A DNA stretch of 64,000 nt from Nonomuraea guangzhouensis (GTDB lineage: Bacteria > Actinomycetota > Actinomycetes > Streptosporangiales > Streptosporangiaceae). Under the pieces are notes generated by a model, which made no database searches, was not told where the DNA came from, and saw nothing but the letters and a program-made list of their open reading frames with translations. The position numbers and the translations under genes were made by a program. Positions 22,838 to 31,863 of the stretch are shown in pieces. Position 1 is the stretch's first letter, and every line of letters begins with the position of its first letter. The DNA lies in NCBI RefSeq assembly GCF_019396345.1, contig NZ_JAHKRM010000011.1:248001-312000 (forward strand), given 5' to 3'.

Positions 22838-24628
22838 ATGAGCACCCAGGCGCCGGAACGTCTCGGCCCCTACCGGCTGGTCAGGAAGATCGGCGAGGGC
22901 GGCATGGGCGTGGTCCACCTGGGCCTCGACTCCGAGGGCCGCGAGGTGGCCATCAAGGTGCTGCACCCGCACGTGGCGGCCGACCTGAAGGCCCGTGACC
23001 GGCTGACCCGCGAGGTCGAGACCATGCGCCGGGTACGCAGCCCGTACGTGGCCGAAGTGGTCGACGCCGAGCTGGTCGGCGGCCAGCCGTACGTCGTGAC
23101 CCGCTTCGCCCCCGGCCGCACGCTCGAGGAGACCGTGCTGGCGGAGGGCGCGCTGGAGGCGCGGCAGATCATCAGGCTGGCCCAGGGCCTGTGCACGGCG
23201 CTGGTGGCCATCCACGCGGCCGAGGTGATCCACCGCGACTTCAAGCCGTCCAACGTCATGCTGGTCAACGGCGAGCCGCTGGTCATCGACTTCGGCATCG
23301 CGCATCTGGTCAACGCCACCAGGCTGACCCAGACGGGGATGTTCGTCGGCACGCCCGGCTACCTGGCGCCCGAGATCATCCGCGACTCGGAGATCACCCA
23401 GGCGGCCGACGTGCACGCGCTGGCCTCCACGGTGTTCTTCGCCGCGACGGGCGCGCCGCCGTTCGGCACGGGCACCTTCGAGGCGGTCTGCTTCAACATC
23501 ATGGAAGGGCGCGCGCAGATCGACAAGGCGCCCGCCTGGCTGCGCGGCTGGCTGAGCCGGGCACTGCGCGTCGAGCCCGGCGCCCGGCCCAGCGCCCAGG
23601 AACTCCTGCGGATGGCCAGGTCGCTGGACCCGACGGTGACCTCGTTCCACGAGACACCCTCCGACGGGCCGACCGGCACCAAGCGGATGGGCAACCGGAC
23701 GCGGGTCATGGACAACTACGCCGACGTGCTGCCGCCGGTCACGTACGGCAGCCCGCCCGCGCCGTCGCCCGCGCCGCCGCGCGAGGAGAAGCCGCCGCCC
23801 TACGTCCCGGCGCCGATGCCGGACAGGCACCCGGCCCCGCGCGTCGACCAGCGGGTCGCCGGCTATCCGGCGCCGCCCACCCACCCGCCCGCCTACCAGC
23901 CCACGCAAGGGGGTCGGCCGCCCCAGCAGCCGCCTCCTTACTCGCCCGCGCCGCCGGCCGAGCGCAAGCGTTATCTGGTCGGCAGCCAGTTCGTCGGCCT
24001 GTTGCTGCTGGTCACGCTGACCGCGCTGGCGGTCATGCTGCCTGTCGCGGTGAGCGCGGTGGCTGTGGCGCTGGCGCTGGTGCTGCGGGTCGGCGAATAC
24101 CTCTTCGGCGACATGGTCAAGCGCCGGCAGGTGCGCGGGAGCAGCGCGGCCGACCCGCTGCTCGTCCTGGTCGGCACGCCGTGGGCGCTGGTCAAGGCCG
24201 CGCTCGTGACGCTGGTCCACGTGCCGCTGGCGCTGATGTTCGGTGTCTGCGTGTGGGGTGTGCTGCGCTGGGGCGGCGGGATGAGCGTCAACGACGCCGC
24301 CGCGTACGGCGCGGGCGCCTTCTCGGCCGGGCTGTTCGTGCTGCCGGGCGGCGGCGCGCCGCGCAAGGCGGTCACACGCTCGCTCACCGGCGTCCTGCGC
24401 ACTCCCGGCGCGGCCCTGGTCGCCGCCCTGGTCGTCGGTACGGCCGCGTTGCTCGCGGTGATGTTCGCGATGGGCCAGAACCCGTCGTGGGTGCCCTGGC
24501 GGGCTCCGGAGACGGTGATCGACGAGCTGACCAGCCAGGCGCGGCACAGCACGATGGGGTTGATCACCGGCCTGATCGACAGTCTGCTCAACGGCATGGG
24601 AATGGGATTCCTGTCACCCTGGTCGTAA
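22838..24628 (+). CDS. Membrane Ser/Thr protein kinase, PknB-like (second of three)
   Basis: 596 residues from ATG 22838. Kinase motifs: IGEGGMGVVHLGL, Lys40 (VAIKVL), HRDFKPSN, IDFGIAH and the same activation-loop sequence, RLTQTGMFVGTPGYLAPE, as the first kinase. A Pro-rich linker (about residues 270-370) leads to four predicted membrane helices. Its architecture equals that of the first kinase, so the pair arose by tandem duplication. It is only 16 bp downstream and is probably in the same operon. Confidence 0.93.
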   Translation: MSTQAPERLGPYRLVRKIGEGGMGVVHLGLDSEGREVAIKVLHPHVAADLKARDRLTREVETMRRVRSPYVAEVVDAELVGGQPYVVTRFAPGRTLEETVLAEGALEARQIIRLAQGLCTALVAIHAAEVIHRDFKPSNVMLVNGEPLVIDFGIAHLVNATRLTQTGMFVGTPGYLAPEIIRDSEITQAADVHALASTVFFAATGAPPFGTGTFEAVCFNIMEGRAQIDKAPAWLRGWLSRALRVEPGARPSAQELLRMARSLDPTVTSFHETPSDGPTGTKRMGNRTRVMDNYADVLPPVTYGSPPAPSPAPPREEKPPPYVPAPMPDRHPAPRVDQRVAGYPAPPTHPPAYQPTQGGRPPQQPPPYSPAPPAERKRYLVGSQFVGLLLLVTLTALAVMLPVAVSAVAVALALVLRVGEYLFGDMVKRRQVRGSSAADPLLVLVGTPWALVKAALVTLVHVPLALMFGVCVWGVLRWGGGMSVNDAAAYGAGAFSAGLFVLPGGGAPRKAVTRSLTGVLRTPGAALVAALVVGTAALLAVMFAMGQNPSWVPWRAPETVIDELTSQARHSTMGLITGLIDSLLNGMGMGFLSPWS

Positions 24629-24662
24629 GTGTCTTGGCCCGCTCCGGGGGGAGAACAGGGGT

Positions 24663-25901
24663 ATGACCCAGAAGCTGGGCCCGTATCAGTTACTCTCCCG
24701 GCTCGGAGCGGGCGGGTTCGGCGTGGTGCACCTGGCACTCGACCCCGAGGGCCGTACGGTCGCAGTCAAGGTCCTGCACCCGCACGTGACGGCCGACAGC
24801 GGCGCGCTGGCCCGGCTGGCCCGCGAGGTGGAGACCATGCGGCTGGTGGGCGGGCCGCACGTGGCCGAGGTGCTCGACGCCTCGCTCGACGTGGCCGAGC
24901 CCTATCTGGTGACGCGGTACGTCCAGGGCAGGCCGCTCAGCGCGGTCCCCACGCCGGTGGCCGAGCTGCGGCTGCTGGCCTCCGGGCTGGCCGACGCGCT
25001 GCTGGCCATGCACGAGGCGGGGGTCGTGCACCGGGATCTGAAGCCGGCCAACGTGATGATGGCCGAGGGCGAGCCGGTCGTCATCGACTTCGGCATCGCC
25101 AGCGCGCTCGACTCGCTCTCGGTGACGGCCTCGGGAGCCGTGGTGGGCACACCCGGCTATCTGGCGCCCGAGGTGCTGGAGGGCAAGGAGTCGGGGATGG
25201 CGGCCGACGTGTTCTCGTTCGGGGCCACGCTGGCCTACGCGGCCACGGGACGCCAGCCGTACGGGCAGGGGCCGGCGTCGGCGGTCGCCTACCGGGTCGT
25301 GCACCACGACGCCGACCTGGAGGGGGCGCCGGACTGGCTGGCCCCGCTGCTGCACGAGTGCCTGGCCATCGACCCGGCCGCGCGGCCGACGGCCGCGCAG
25401 ATCTGCGCCCGGCTGGGCGTCGAGGCCGTCCCTCGGGCCCACCACGCCTCCCTTCCGCCCGCCGCCACCGCCCTGCGTTCCCGGCCGGGCGAGACGCACG
25501 ACCTGGAGACCCGCGAATGGCGGCCGGGCCAGGAGCGGCACCGTCCGCCGGTCGAGGAGTCCAGGGCCAGGCACCGGGAGTCGGTACGCAGGCGCTGGCT
25601 GATCGGCTCCGGGCTGTTCGTGGCGCTGCTGGCCGCCGCCGCGCGGGGGCCGCTGCCTGAGGTGGCGCTGTTCCTGCTGGCCGCGTACGCGCTGGTGGCC
25701 GTGATCGACGCGGGGGTGGCGCTGTTATCGCGCGGCCTCTTCCGGCTCTTCAGGACGAGCCGGATCATTTACGATTTCGCGGCGATGCTCGGGGCCGTGG
25801 GGCTCTGCCTGGGGCTGAGCACGTTCTTCAGCACGTTCACGCTCGCGCTGTTCGCCGGGACGGCGCTGGTGGTCGGGATCGTCTTCCTGCTGTCGGCCTG
25901 A
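24663..25901 (+). CDS. Membrane Ser/Thr protein kinase (third of three)
   Basis: 412 residues. LGAGGFGVVHLAL, Lys36 (VAVKVL), HRDLKPANVM, IDFGIAS and GTPGYLAPEVLEG show an intact kinase. The activation loop lacks the TQTGMF sequence of the other two (SVTASGAVVGTPGY instead) and the linker is short and charged. Three to four membrane helices follow (about residues 315-410). It starts 34 bp after the second kinase and so may share its transcript. More diverged, hence the oldest copy or a separate acquisition. Confidence 0.92.
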   Translation: MTQKLGPYQLLSRLGAGGFGVVHLALDPEGRTVAVKVLHPHVTADSGALARLAREVETMRLVGGPHVAEVLDASLDVAEPYLVTRYVQGRPLSAVPTPVAELRLLASGLADALLAMHEAGVVHRDLKPANVMMAEGEPVVIDFGIASALDSLSVTASGAVVGTPGYLAPEVLEGKESGMAADVFSFGATLAYAATGRQPYGQGPASAVAYRVVHHDADLEGAPDWLAPLLHECLAIDPAARPTAAQICARLGVEAVPRAHHASLPPAATALRSRPGETHDLETREWRPGQERHRPPVEESRARHRESVRRRWLIGSGLFVALLAAAARGPLPEVALFLLAAYALVAVIDAGVALLSRGLFRLFRTSRIIYDFAAMLGAVGLCLGLSTFFSTFTLALFAGTALVVGIVFLLSA

Positions 25902-26121
25902 GCTCGGGCAACGGAATAAAGTTCGGTAGGGTGGTGGATGCTTTGTCGGCAAGCCCCGCGCTTGCGACTAAGCTACTCATGGGTAACATGACGGCAAGGC
26001 GGGAGGGAGCCCACCCCCTGTCACCGCCCCCCATGGGGCACCTGGCAGTCTGTCAGCATGCATCAGGCGCCGGTCGCACCGAGCGACGGCGTACGCGAAC
26101 ACGGGAGGTCGTCCACCGGCC

Positions 26122-26901
26122 ATGAACATCGTCGTCTGCGTGAAGCAGGTCCCCGACACGGCGACCGAGCGCAAGCTCCGGTCCGATGACAAGACGCTCG
26201 ACCGTGACGCCGTCGACGGCGTGGTGAACGAGCTTGACGAGTATGCGGTCGAGGAGGCCCTGAAGCTCAAGGAAGCCCACGGCGGTGAGGTGACCGTTCT
26301 CACCATGGGGCCGAGCCGGGCCACCGAGACCATCCGCAAGGCCCTGGCCATGGGCGCCGACAAGGCCGTCCACCTGACGGACGACGCGCTGCACGGCTCC
26401 GACGCCCTGTCGACCTCCTACGCGATGGCGCAGGTGCTCAAGAAGATCGGGTTCGACCTGGTCATCCTGGGCTCGGAGTCGACCGACGCGCGTACGGGCG
26501 TGCTGGCCGCGATGCTGGCCGAGCGCCTGGACGCGCCGCAGCTCACGCTGGCCAAGAAGGTCGAGGTCGAAGGCTCGCAGATCGTGATCGAGCGGATCAC
26601 CGACTACGGGTTCGACAAGGTCGCGGCCGAGCTGCCCGCCGTCGTGTCCGTGGTGGAGAAGATCAACGACCCGCGCTACCCGTCCTTCAAGGGCATCATG
26701 GCGGCCAAGAAGAAGCCGGTCGAGACGCTCGCCATCGCCGACGCGGAGATCGCGGCCGACCAGGTCGGCCTGGGCGCGGCCTGGTCCGAGGTCGTCGACT
26801 TCGCCGCGGCCCCGCCGCGCGCGGCCGGCACGATCGTCAAGGACGAGGGCGACGGGGGCTCCAAGGCCGCCGACTTCCTCGCGTCCAAGAAGTTCATCTG
26901 A
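26122..26901 (+). CDS. etfB: Electron transfer flavoprotein beta subunit
   Basis: 259 residues. NIVVCVKQVPDTATERKL at the N-terminus, AVEEALKLKE, GADKAVHLTD and the AMP-binding region LGSESTDARTGVLAAMLAE are diagnostic. With EtfA it forms the FAD heterodimer that carries electrons from acyl-CoA and other dehydrogenases to the quinone pool. The 220 bp upstream hold no other gene; a TAGGGT -10-like box lies near 25927. GGGAGG lies about 13 nt before the ATG, a rather long spacing. Confidence 0.97.
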   Translation: MNIVVCVKQVPDTATERKLRSDDKTLDRDAVDGVVNELDEYAVEEALKLKEAHGGEVTVLTMGPSRATETIRKALAMGADKAVHLTDDALHGSDALSTSYAMAQVLKKIGFDLVILGSESTDARTGVLAAMLAERLDAPQLTLAKKVEVEGSQIVIERITDYGFDKVAAELPAVVSVVEKINDPRYPSFKGIMAAKKKPVETLAIADAEIAADQVGLGAAWSEVVDFAAAPPRAAGTIVKDEGDGGSKAADFLASKKFI

Positions 26902-26922
26902 GCCCGGGAGAGAACAGCTGAT

Positions 26923-27876
26923 ATGTCGGAGATTCTCGTTCTCGTCGAGCACGTCGACGGAGAGGTCAAGAAGGTCACGCTCGAACTGCTGACTCTGGCC
27001 CGTTCGCTCGGCACGCCGGCCGCCGTCTGGGCCGGCCCCGGCATCACCGACGGCGCCAAGGCCAGGCTCGCCGAATACAGTGCTGACAAGATCTACGTCG
27101 CCGGAGCCGACGAGATCGTGGACTACGTCGTCGCGCCCAAGGCCGAGCTCCTCGCCCACCTGGTGGCCGACAAGTCGCCCGCCGCGGTGCTGGTGGCCGC
27201 CACGACCGAGGGCAAGGAGGTGGCCGGCCGGCTCGCGGTCAAGACCGGCTCGGGCGTCATCACCGACGCCGTGGGCCTGGGCGAGGGCTTCGTGGCCGAC
27301 CAGTCCATCTTCGGCGGCGGCGTCAACGTCCGCTCGAAGGTGAGCAAGGGCACGCCGATCATCGCCGTCCGCCCGAACTCGACGGCCCCCGAGGCCGCCG
27401 CGGGGGCGGGCACCGAGGAGCAGGTGTCGATCACGCTGACCGGGTCCGCCAGGGCCGCCCGCGTCCTCGAGCGGGTGAAGCAGGAGAAGGGCGCGCGCCC
27501 CGAGCTGACCGAGGCCGCGATCGTGGTCTCCGGTGGCCGTGGTGTCGGCTCGGCCGAGAACTTCTCGGTCATCGAGGGCCTGGCCGACGCCCTGGGCGCG
27601 GCCGTGGGCGCCTCGCGCGCCGCCACGGACGCCGGCTGGTACCCGCACCAGTTCCAGGTGGGTCAGACGGGCAAGACGGTGTCGCCGCAGCTCTACATCG
27701 CGGCCGGCATCTCCGGTGCGATCCAGCACCGGGCCGGGATGCAGACCGCGAAGACCATCGTCGCGATCAACAAGGACCCGGAGGCGCCGATCTTCGAGCT
27801 CGCCGACTACGGCGTCGTGGGCGACCTGCACCAGGTCGTGCCTCAGCTCACCGATGAGGTCACCAAGCGCAAGTAG
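26923..27876 (+). CDS. etfA: Electron transfer flavoprotein alpha subunit
   Basis: 317 residues. The C-terminal FAD domain has SGGRGVGSAENF, GASRAATDAGW, QVGQTGKTVSPQLYIAAGIS and GAIQHRAGMQ, the standard EtfA signature. It follows etfB by 21 bp with GGGAGAG before the ATG and works as its partner. Its stop lies 2 bp from the stop of the convergent sensor kinase gene. Confidence 0.97.
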   Translation: MSEILVLVEHVDGEVKKVTLELLTLARSLGTPAAVWAGPGITDGAKARLAEYSADKIYVAGADEIVDYVVAPKAELLAHLVADKSPAAVLVAATTEGKEVAGRLAVKTGSGVITDAVGLGEGFVADQSIFGGGVNVRSKVSKGTPIIAVRPNSTAPEAAAGAGTEEQVSITLTGSARAARVLERVKQEKGARPELTEAAIVVSGGRGVGSAENFSVIEGLADALGAAVGASRAATDAGWYPHQFQVGQTGKTVSPQLYIAAGISGAIQHRAGMQTAKTIVAINKDPEAPIFELADYGVVGDLHQVVPQLTDEVTKRK

Positions 27877-27878
27877 GT

Positions 27879-29315
27879 TCACGGGTCGATGGCGGGGAGC
27901 AGGACGTGGAAGGCCGCTCCCCGCCCCGGCGCGGAGCGGACCTCCACGCGCCCCCCGTGGGCGGCGACGATGGAGCGCACGATGGCCAGGCCGAGTCCCG
28001 CCCCACCGGTGGACCTGGCCCTGGAGCCGTCGGCGCGGTAGAAGCGGTCGAAGACGCGGGCCGACTCCTCCGCGCTGAGCCCCGGCCCCTCGTCCTCGAT
28101 GACCAGCACCGCCTGCCTGCCCACGGTGCCGACGCCGATCCTGACCGGGGAGCCCGCGGGCGTGTGGGTGACGGCGTTGCCGACGAGGTTGCTGACCACC
28201 TGCCGCAGCCTGGCCTCGTCGCCCAGCACCGGAGCGCTCGCCGCGGGTCCGTCGCCGGGCCCGGTGAACGCGATCGGCCTGGCCGGGTCCAGCGCGGCGA
28301 AGTCGTGCCGCGCGTCGGCGGCCAGCGTACGCAGGTCCATGGGCGTCAGATCGAGCCGCGACCCCGCGCCCTCGGGTTCGTCGAGGAAGGCGAGCAGCAG
28401 CAGGTCGTCCACCAGCCGGGCCAGGCGCCCGGACTCGCTCTCGATGCGGGCCAGCGCCGCCTCGGCGTCCGTGCCGCCCATCCGGTACAGCTCCGAGAAC
28501 CCCTTGATGCCGAACAGCGGCGTACGCAGCTCGTGGCTCACATCGGCGACGAACCCGCGCATGCGGGCCTCGGACTCCGCGCGGGCGGCGAACCCCTGCT
28601 CGATCTGGGCGAGCATGCCGTTCAGCGCGTGCGCGAGCCGCCCGACCTCCGTCCCCGGCATGGCCAGGTACGGCACCCGCCTGGTCAGGTCGCCGCCGGC
28701 GATCGCCGCCGCGGTCTCCTCCACGCGCCGCAGCGGCGCGAGCCCCGCCCGGATCGCCACACTTCCGATGAGCGCCAGTACGGCCAGCAGCACCGAGCCC
28801 GCGACGAAGCAGGCGAGCCGCACCCTGCCGATCGTGGCGTCCATGGCGTCGAGCGAGACCGCGACGACCACACTGGCGTGACCGGAGCTGTCCGGCCGCG
28901 CCTTGGGCAGCGCGACCGCCCGCCACCCCACGCCATCGGCACCGCTCACGGTGAACGGCTTTTTCGCGTGGGCGGCGACGGCCGCGGAGTCCAGCCGGGG
29001 CAGCCGGGGGCCGGGTACGGTGCTCAGCTCCCGCAGGATCGTGCCGTCGGCGGACAGGTAGGCCGCGTAGCCCTGCCCGAAGAGGTCGAGCTGCGCCGCG
29101 GGGTTGCCGGCCGACCCCTGTTGCAGCCGTTCGGCCAGCTCGGGCGGGATCACGGACAGGGCGGTGCCCATGGGCGCCAGCTTCTCGTCGATCCTGGTCA
29201 GAAGCTGGGATTCCAGCTGTTGCACGACCACGGAACTGATCACCACCAGCCCGGCGACCAGCAGCGCCACCGTGATGGCCAGCAGCCTGAGCCGCAGGGA
29301 CAGGCGCCCGATCAC
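27879..29315 (-). CDS. Two-component sensor histidine kinase
   Basis: 478 residues. Two membrane helices (10-31 and 167-189) flank an extracytoplasmic sensor of about 135 residues; a HAMP segment follows (APLRRVEETAAAIAGGDL), then the H-box FVADVSHELRTPLFGI with His261, and an ATPase domain with N, G1 (DEGPGLS) and G2 (GGAGLGLAI) boxes. Its start overlaps the regulator stop by 4 bp (ATGA). It should phosphorylate that regulator. Ligand unknown; the linked ABC exporter suggests a response to an antimicrobial or envelope stress. Confidence 0.95.
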   Translation of the reverse strand: MIGRLSLRLRLLAITVALLVAGLVVISSVVVQQLESQLLTRIDEKLAPMGTALSVIPPELAERLQQGSAGNPAAQLDLFGQGYAAYLSADGTILRELSTVPGPRLPRLDSAAVAAHAKKPFTVSGADGVGWRAVALPKARPDSSGHASVVVAVSLDAMDATIGRVRLACFVAGSVLLAVLALIGSVAIRAGLAPLRRVEETAAAIAGGDLTRRVPYLAMPGTEVGRLAHALNGMLAQIEQGFAARAESEARMRGFVADVSHELRTPLFGIKGFSELYRMGGTDAEAALARIESESGRLARLVDDLLLLAFLDEPEGAGSRLDLTPMDLRTLAADARHDFAALDPARPIAFTGPGDGPAASAPVLGDEARLRQVVSNLVGNAVTHTPAGSPVRIGVGTVGRQAVLVIEDEGPGLSAEESARVFDRFYRADGSRARSTGGAGLGLAIVRSIVAAHGGRVEVRSAPGRGAAFHVLLPAIDP

Positions 29316-30019
29316 TGTTTGGGCCTGCGCAGCACGTATCCGACGCCGTGCACGGTGTGGATCAGCTTCGTGTCCCCGGTGTCCACCTTGCGGCGCAGGT
29401 AGCTGACATAGGTGTCGACGATGCTGGAGTCCCCGGCGAAGTCGTAGCGCCAGACGTGTTCGAGGATCTGCGCCTTGGACAGCACCCGCCCGGCGTGGAG
29501 CACCAGGTGGAGCAGCAGCCTGAACTCCGTCGGTGACAGCCGTACGGCCTGGCCCGCCCTGGTCACCTGATGGCCCTCGGGATCGACTTCGAGGTCGGCC
29601 ACGCGCAGCGTGCCGGCGCCGGGAGCCGCGCCGGTGCGCCGGAGTATGGCCCTGATGCGGGCCAGGAGCTCCTCCAGGTCGAACGGCTTGGTCACGTAGT
29701 CGTCGCCGCCCAGCCGCAGCCCGTTGATCTTGTCGGCCGTGGCGTCGCGGGCCGTCAGGAACAGCACCGGCACCGGCCCCGGCCGGCCCTCGCCCCGGGG
29801 CAGCATCCTGAGCCGGCGGATGACCTCGAAACCATCGAGATCAGGCAGCATCACATCGAGCAGCACCAGATCGGGCGGGTCGAGTCCGGCCGACTCCAGC
29901 GCCTGCACGCCGCTCTCGGCCGAGCTCACGGTGAAGCCCGCGAAGCGCAGGGTGGCCGAGAGCAGCTCCCTGACGGTGGGTTCGTCGTCGACCACGAGCA
30001 GCCGTTCGCCGTCACGCAA
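29312..30019 (-). CDS. OmpR-family response regulator
   Basis: 235 residues. The receiver domain has DDE at 11-13, phospho-acceptor Asp55 (LLDVMLPD) and the KPF Lys; the winged-helix domain ends with SYLRRKVDTG and HTVHGVGYVLRRP. The start is an unusual TTG (30019): the frame has no ATG or GTG nearby and GGGAGGG lies 6-7 nt upstream. A tandem TCTGTGA motif before the ABC operon is a likely binding site. Confidence 0.94.
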   Translation of the reverse strand: MRDGERLLVVDDEPTVRELLSATLRFAGFTVSSAESGVQALESAGLDPPDLVLLDVMLPDLDGFEVIRRLRMLPRGEGRPGPVPVLFLTARDATADKINGLRLGGDDYVTKPFDLEELLARIRAILRRTGAAPGAGTLRVADLEVDPEGHQVTRAGQAVRLSPTEFRLLLHLVLHAGRVLSKAQILEHVWRYDFAGDSSIVDTYVSYLRRKVDTGDTKLIHTVHGVGYVLRRPKQ

Positions 30020-30076
30020 CTGACGCCCTCCCTGTCCTGACCGGTTCGAGCCTATGAGTCCGTACGAGCCGTGCGC

Positions 30077-30844
30077 TCAGAGATCACGGGACTCGAACTT
30101 CACGAACGCGACGCCCAGCATCACCGCCGTGAACCCGACGAGGATCCCGAACCCGGCCCAGGGCGGCAGACCGGCGTCAGCCTGGCCCGAGGCGGCCGAG
30201 AAGGCCGCCACGTTCGGCCAGTAGATGCCGAGGAGCTCGCGCAGCCAGCCGGGAGAGGACCCGGCGAAGATCGGGATCAGCAGGAAGGCGGTGCTGACGT
30301 TCACCGCGGCGGCGGTGGCCCGCATCAGGAAGCCGAGTGCCAGCCCGAAGAGCGCCAGCAGCGTGAGCACGAGCGGGCGGAGCGTCAGGACGCGGACGAC
30401 GGCGGCGTCACCGAACCAGACGGCCGGCGCCCCGCGAGCGGAAAGTGTCGCCATGCAGGTCAGGACCATCAGCCACACGGCCGCCACGCTCACCGGCAGT
30501 GCGGCCAGCAGGGTCATCCCGGTCTTGGCGGTCAGCAGGCGCCGCCGGCCCACGGCCGCGGCGCTCGCCCGGATCGTGCCCGAGCCGTACTCGGACGAGG
30601 CCACCAGCGCGCCCAGCCCCGCGACCAGCAACTGCACGATGAACAGGCCCCGCGTGGCCGGGGACATCGGGTCGAAGTCCAGCCGGTCCTGTGCCGAGGC
30701 GGCGGCGTACTGATTGGCGCTCGCGGTGCCGAACAGCCAGCCGAACATGGTCGAGATCGCGACGATCGCCGCGGCGAGGACCGTCGTCGACCGGATGGTG
30801 GCGAACTTGGTCCACTCGGCGCGCAGCACGCCCGCGGCGGTCAT
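30077..30844 (-). CDS. ABC-2 type transporter permease
   Basis: 255 residues with about six membrane helices and the usual opening LRAEWTKFATIRSTTVL of ABC-2 exporters. An SSEYGSGTIRAS segment between helices is typical of the lantibiotic/bacitracin-resistance-like permeases. It overlaps the ATPase gene by 4 bp (ATGA) and ends 57 bp before the response regulator. Confidence 0.92.
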   Translation of the reverse strand: MTAAGVLRAEWTKFATIRSTTVLAAAIVAISTMFGWLFGTASANQYAAASAQDRLDFDPMSPATRGLFIVQLLVAGLGALVASSEYGSGTIRASAAAVGRRRLLTAKTGMTLLAALPVSVAAVWLMVLTCMATLSARGAPAVWFGDAAVVRVLTLRPLVLTLLALFGLALGFLMRATAAAVNVSTAFLLIPIFAGSSPGWLRELLGIYWPNVAAFSAASGQADAGLPPWAGFGILVGFTAVMLGVAFVKFESRDL

Positions 30845-31740
30845 CGGGCCGCCCCGTACTCGACGCTGTCACGGGTGAGCTCCATGAAGGCCTCCTCCAG
30901 GCTGGTGCGGCGCGGGGCGAGCTCGAACAGGGGCACGCCCTCGGTGGCGGCCAGCCGCCCGATGTCGGGCGCGGTCAGGCCGGTCACGATCAGCTCGCCG
31001 TCGAGGCCCGCCCGCACCCGGGCTCCGGCCAGCAGCAGCAGCCGGGTGAACATGACGTCCTCGGGTGTACGGACGAGCACCCCCTCGCCGGTGTCGGTGA
31101 ACGTCGCGGTCTCCGCGTCGGCGATGAGCTTGCCCTTGCCGATGACCACCAGCCGGTCGGCCGTCAGCGCCATCTCGCCCATCAGGTGGCTGGAGACCAG
31201 CACCGTGCGCCCTTCGGCGGCCAGCCCGCGCATCAGCGTGCGGATCCACAGGACGCCCTCGGGGTCCAGCCCGTTCACCGGCTCGTCGAACAGCAGCACC
31301 GGCGGATCGCCGAGCAGGGTGGCGGCGATGCCGAGCCGCTGGCTCATGCCCAGGGAGAACACCCCCGCCCGCCGCCCGGCCGCCTCCGTGAGCCCGACCA
31401 GGTCGAGCACCTCGGCCACGCGCCGGTCATGGATCCCGTTGGTCTGCGCCAGGTAACGCAGGTGGTTGTAGGCGCTGCGGTGCGGGTGCACGGCCTGCGC
31501 CTCCAGCAGCGCCCCCACCTCCCGCAGCGGCTGGGGCAGGTCGCGGTACGCGCGCCCGTTGACGGTGACCGAGCCCGAGGTGGGCCGGTCGAGGCCGAGG
31601 ATCATCCGCATCGTGGTGGATTTGCCCGCGCCGTTCGGGCCAAGGAAGCCGGTGACCAGGCCGGGCCGTACGGTGAAGGTGAGGTCGTCCACGGCGAGCA
31701 CCTCGCCGTAGCGTTTCGTCAGTCCGTTGAGCTGGATCAT
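30841..31740 (-). CDS. ABC transporter ATP-binding protein
   Basis: 299 residues. Walker A is GPNGAGKST (34-42), the signature motif is SLGMSQRL, Walker B is LLFDEPVNGLDPEG and the switch His is in SSHLMGEM. The C-terminal ~90 residues form the extension typical of drug and bacteriocin self-protection exporters. First gene of a four-gene operon: ATPase, permease, response regulator, sensor kinase. No clear ribosome-binding site precedes ATG 31740. Confidence 0.95.
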   Translation of the reverse strand: MIQLNGLTKRYGEVLAVDDLTFTVRPGLVTGFLGPNGAGKSTTMRMILGLDRPTSGSVTVNGRAYRDLPQPLREVGALLEAQAVHPHRSAYNHLRYLAQTNGIHDRRVAEVLDLVGLTEAAGRRAGVFSLGMSQRLGIAATLLGDPPVLLFDEPVNGLDPEGVLWIRTLMRGLAAEGRTVLVSSHLMGEMALTADRLVVIGKGKLIADAETATFTDTGEGVLVRTPEDVMFTRLLLLAGARVRAGLDGELIVTGLTAPDIGRLAATEGVPLFELAPRRTSLEEAFMELTRDSVEYGAAR

Positions 31741-31772
31741 GCGGCCAGCGTCGTACGCCGGGATGGAGGGCT

Positions 31773-31800
31773 TCTGAGGAGATCTGTGAGGTTTCTGTGA
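31773..31800 (-). promoter_or_regulatory. Direct repeats upstream of the ABC/two-component operon
   Basis: TCTGTGA occurs at 31783-31789 and 31794-31800, exactly 11 bp apart, with a weaker TCTGAGG at 31773-31779. On the minus strand this reads TCACAGA-N4-TCACAGA, 43-60 bp before the ATPase start. Tandem half-sites one helical turn apart are the normal target layout of OmpR-family regulators, and one is encoded in this operon. Confidence 0.55.
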
Positions 31801-31863
31801 ACCCGAGCCCCCGACCAGCGGATCGCCGAGAGGCTCGGCCGTAATCCACAGAGAACTTCCAGA

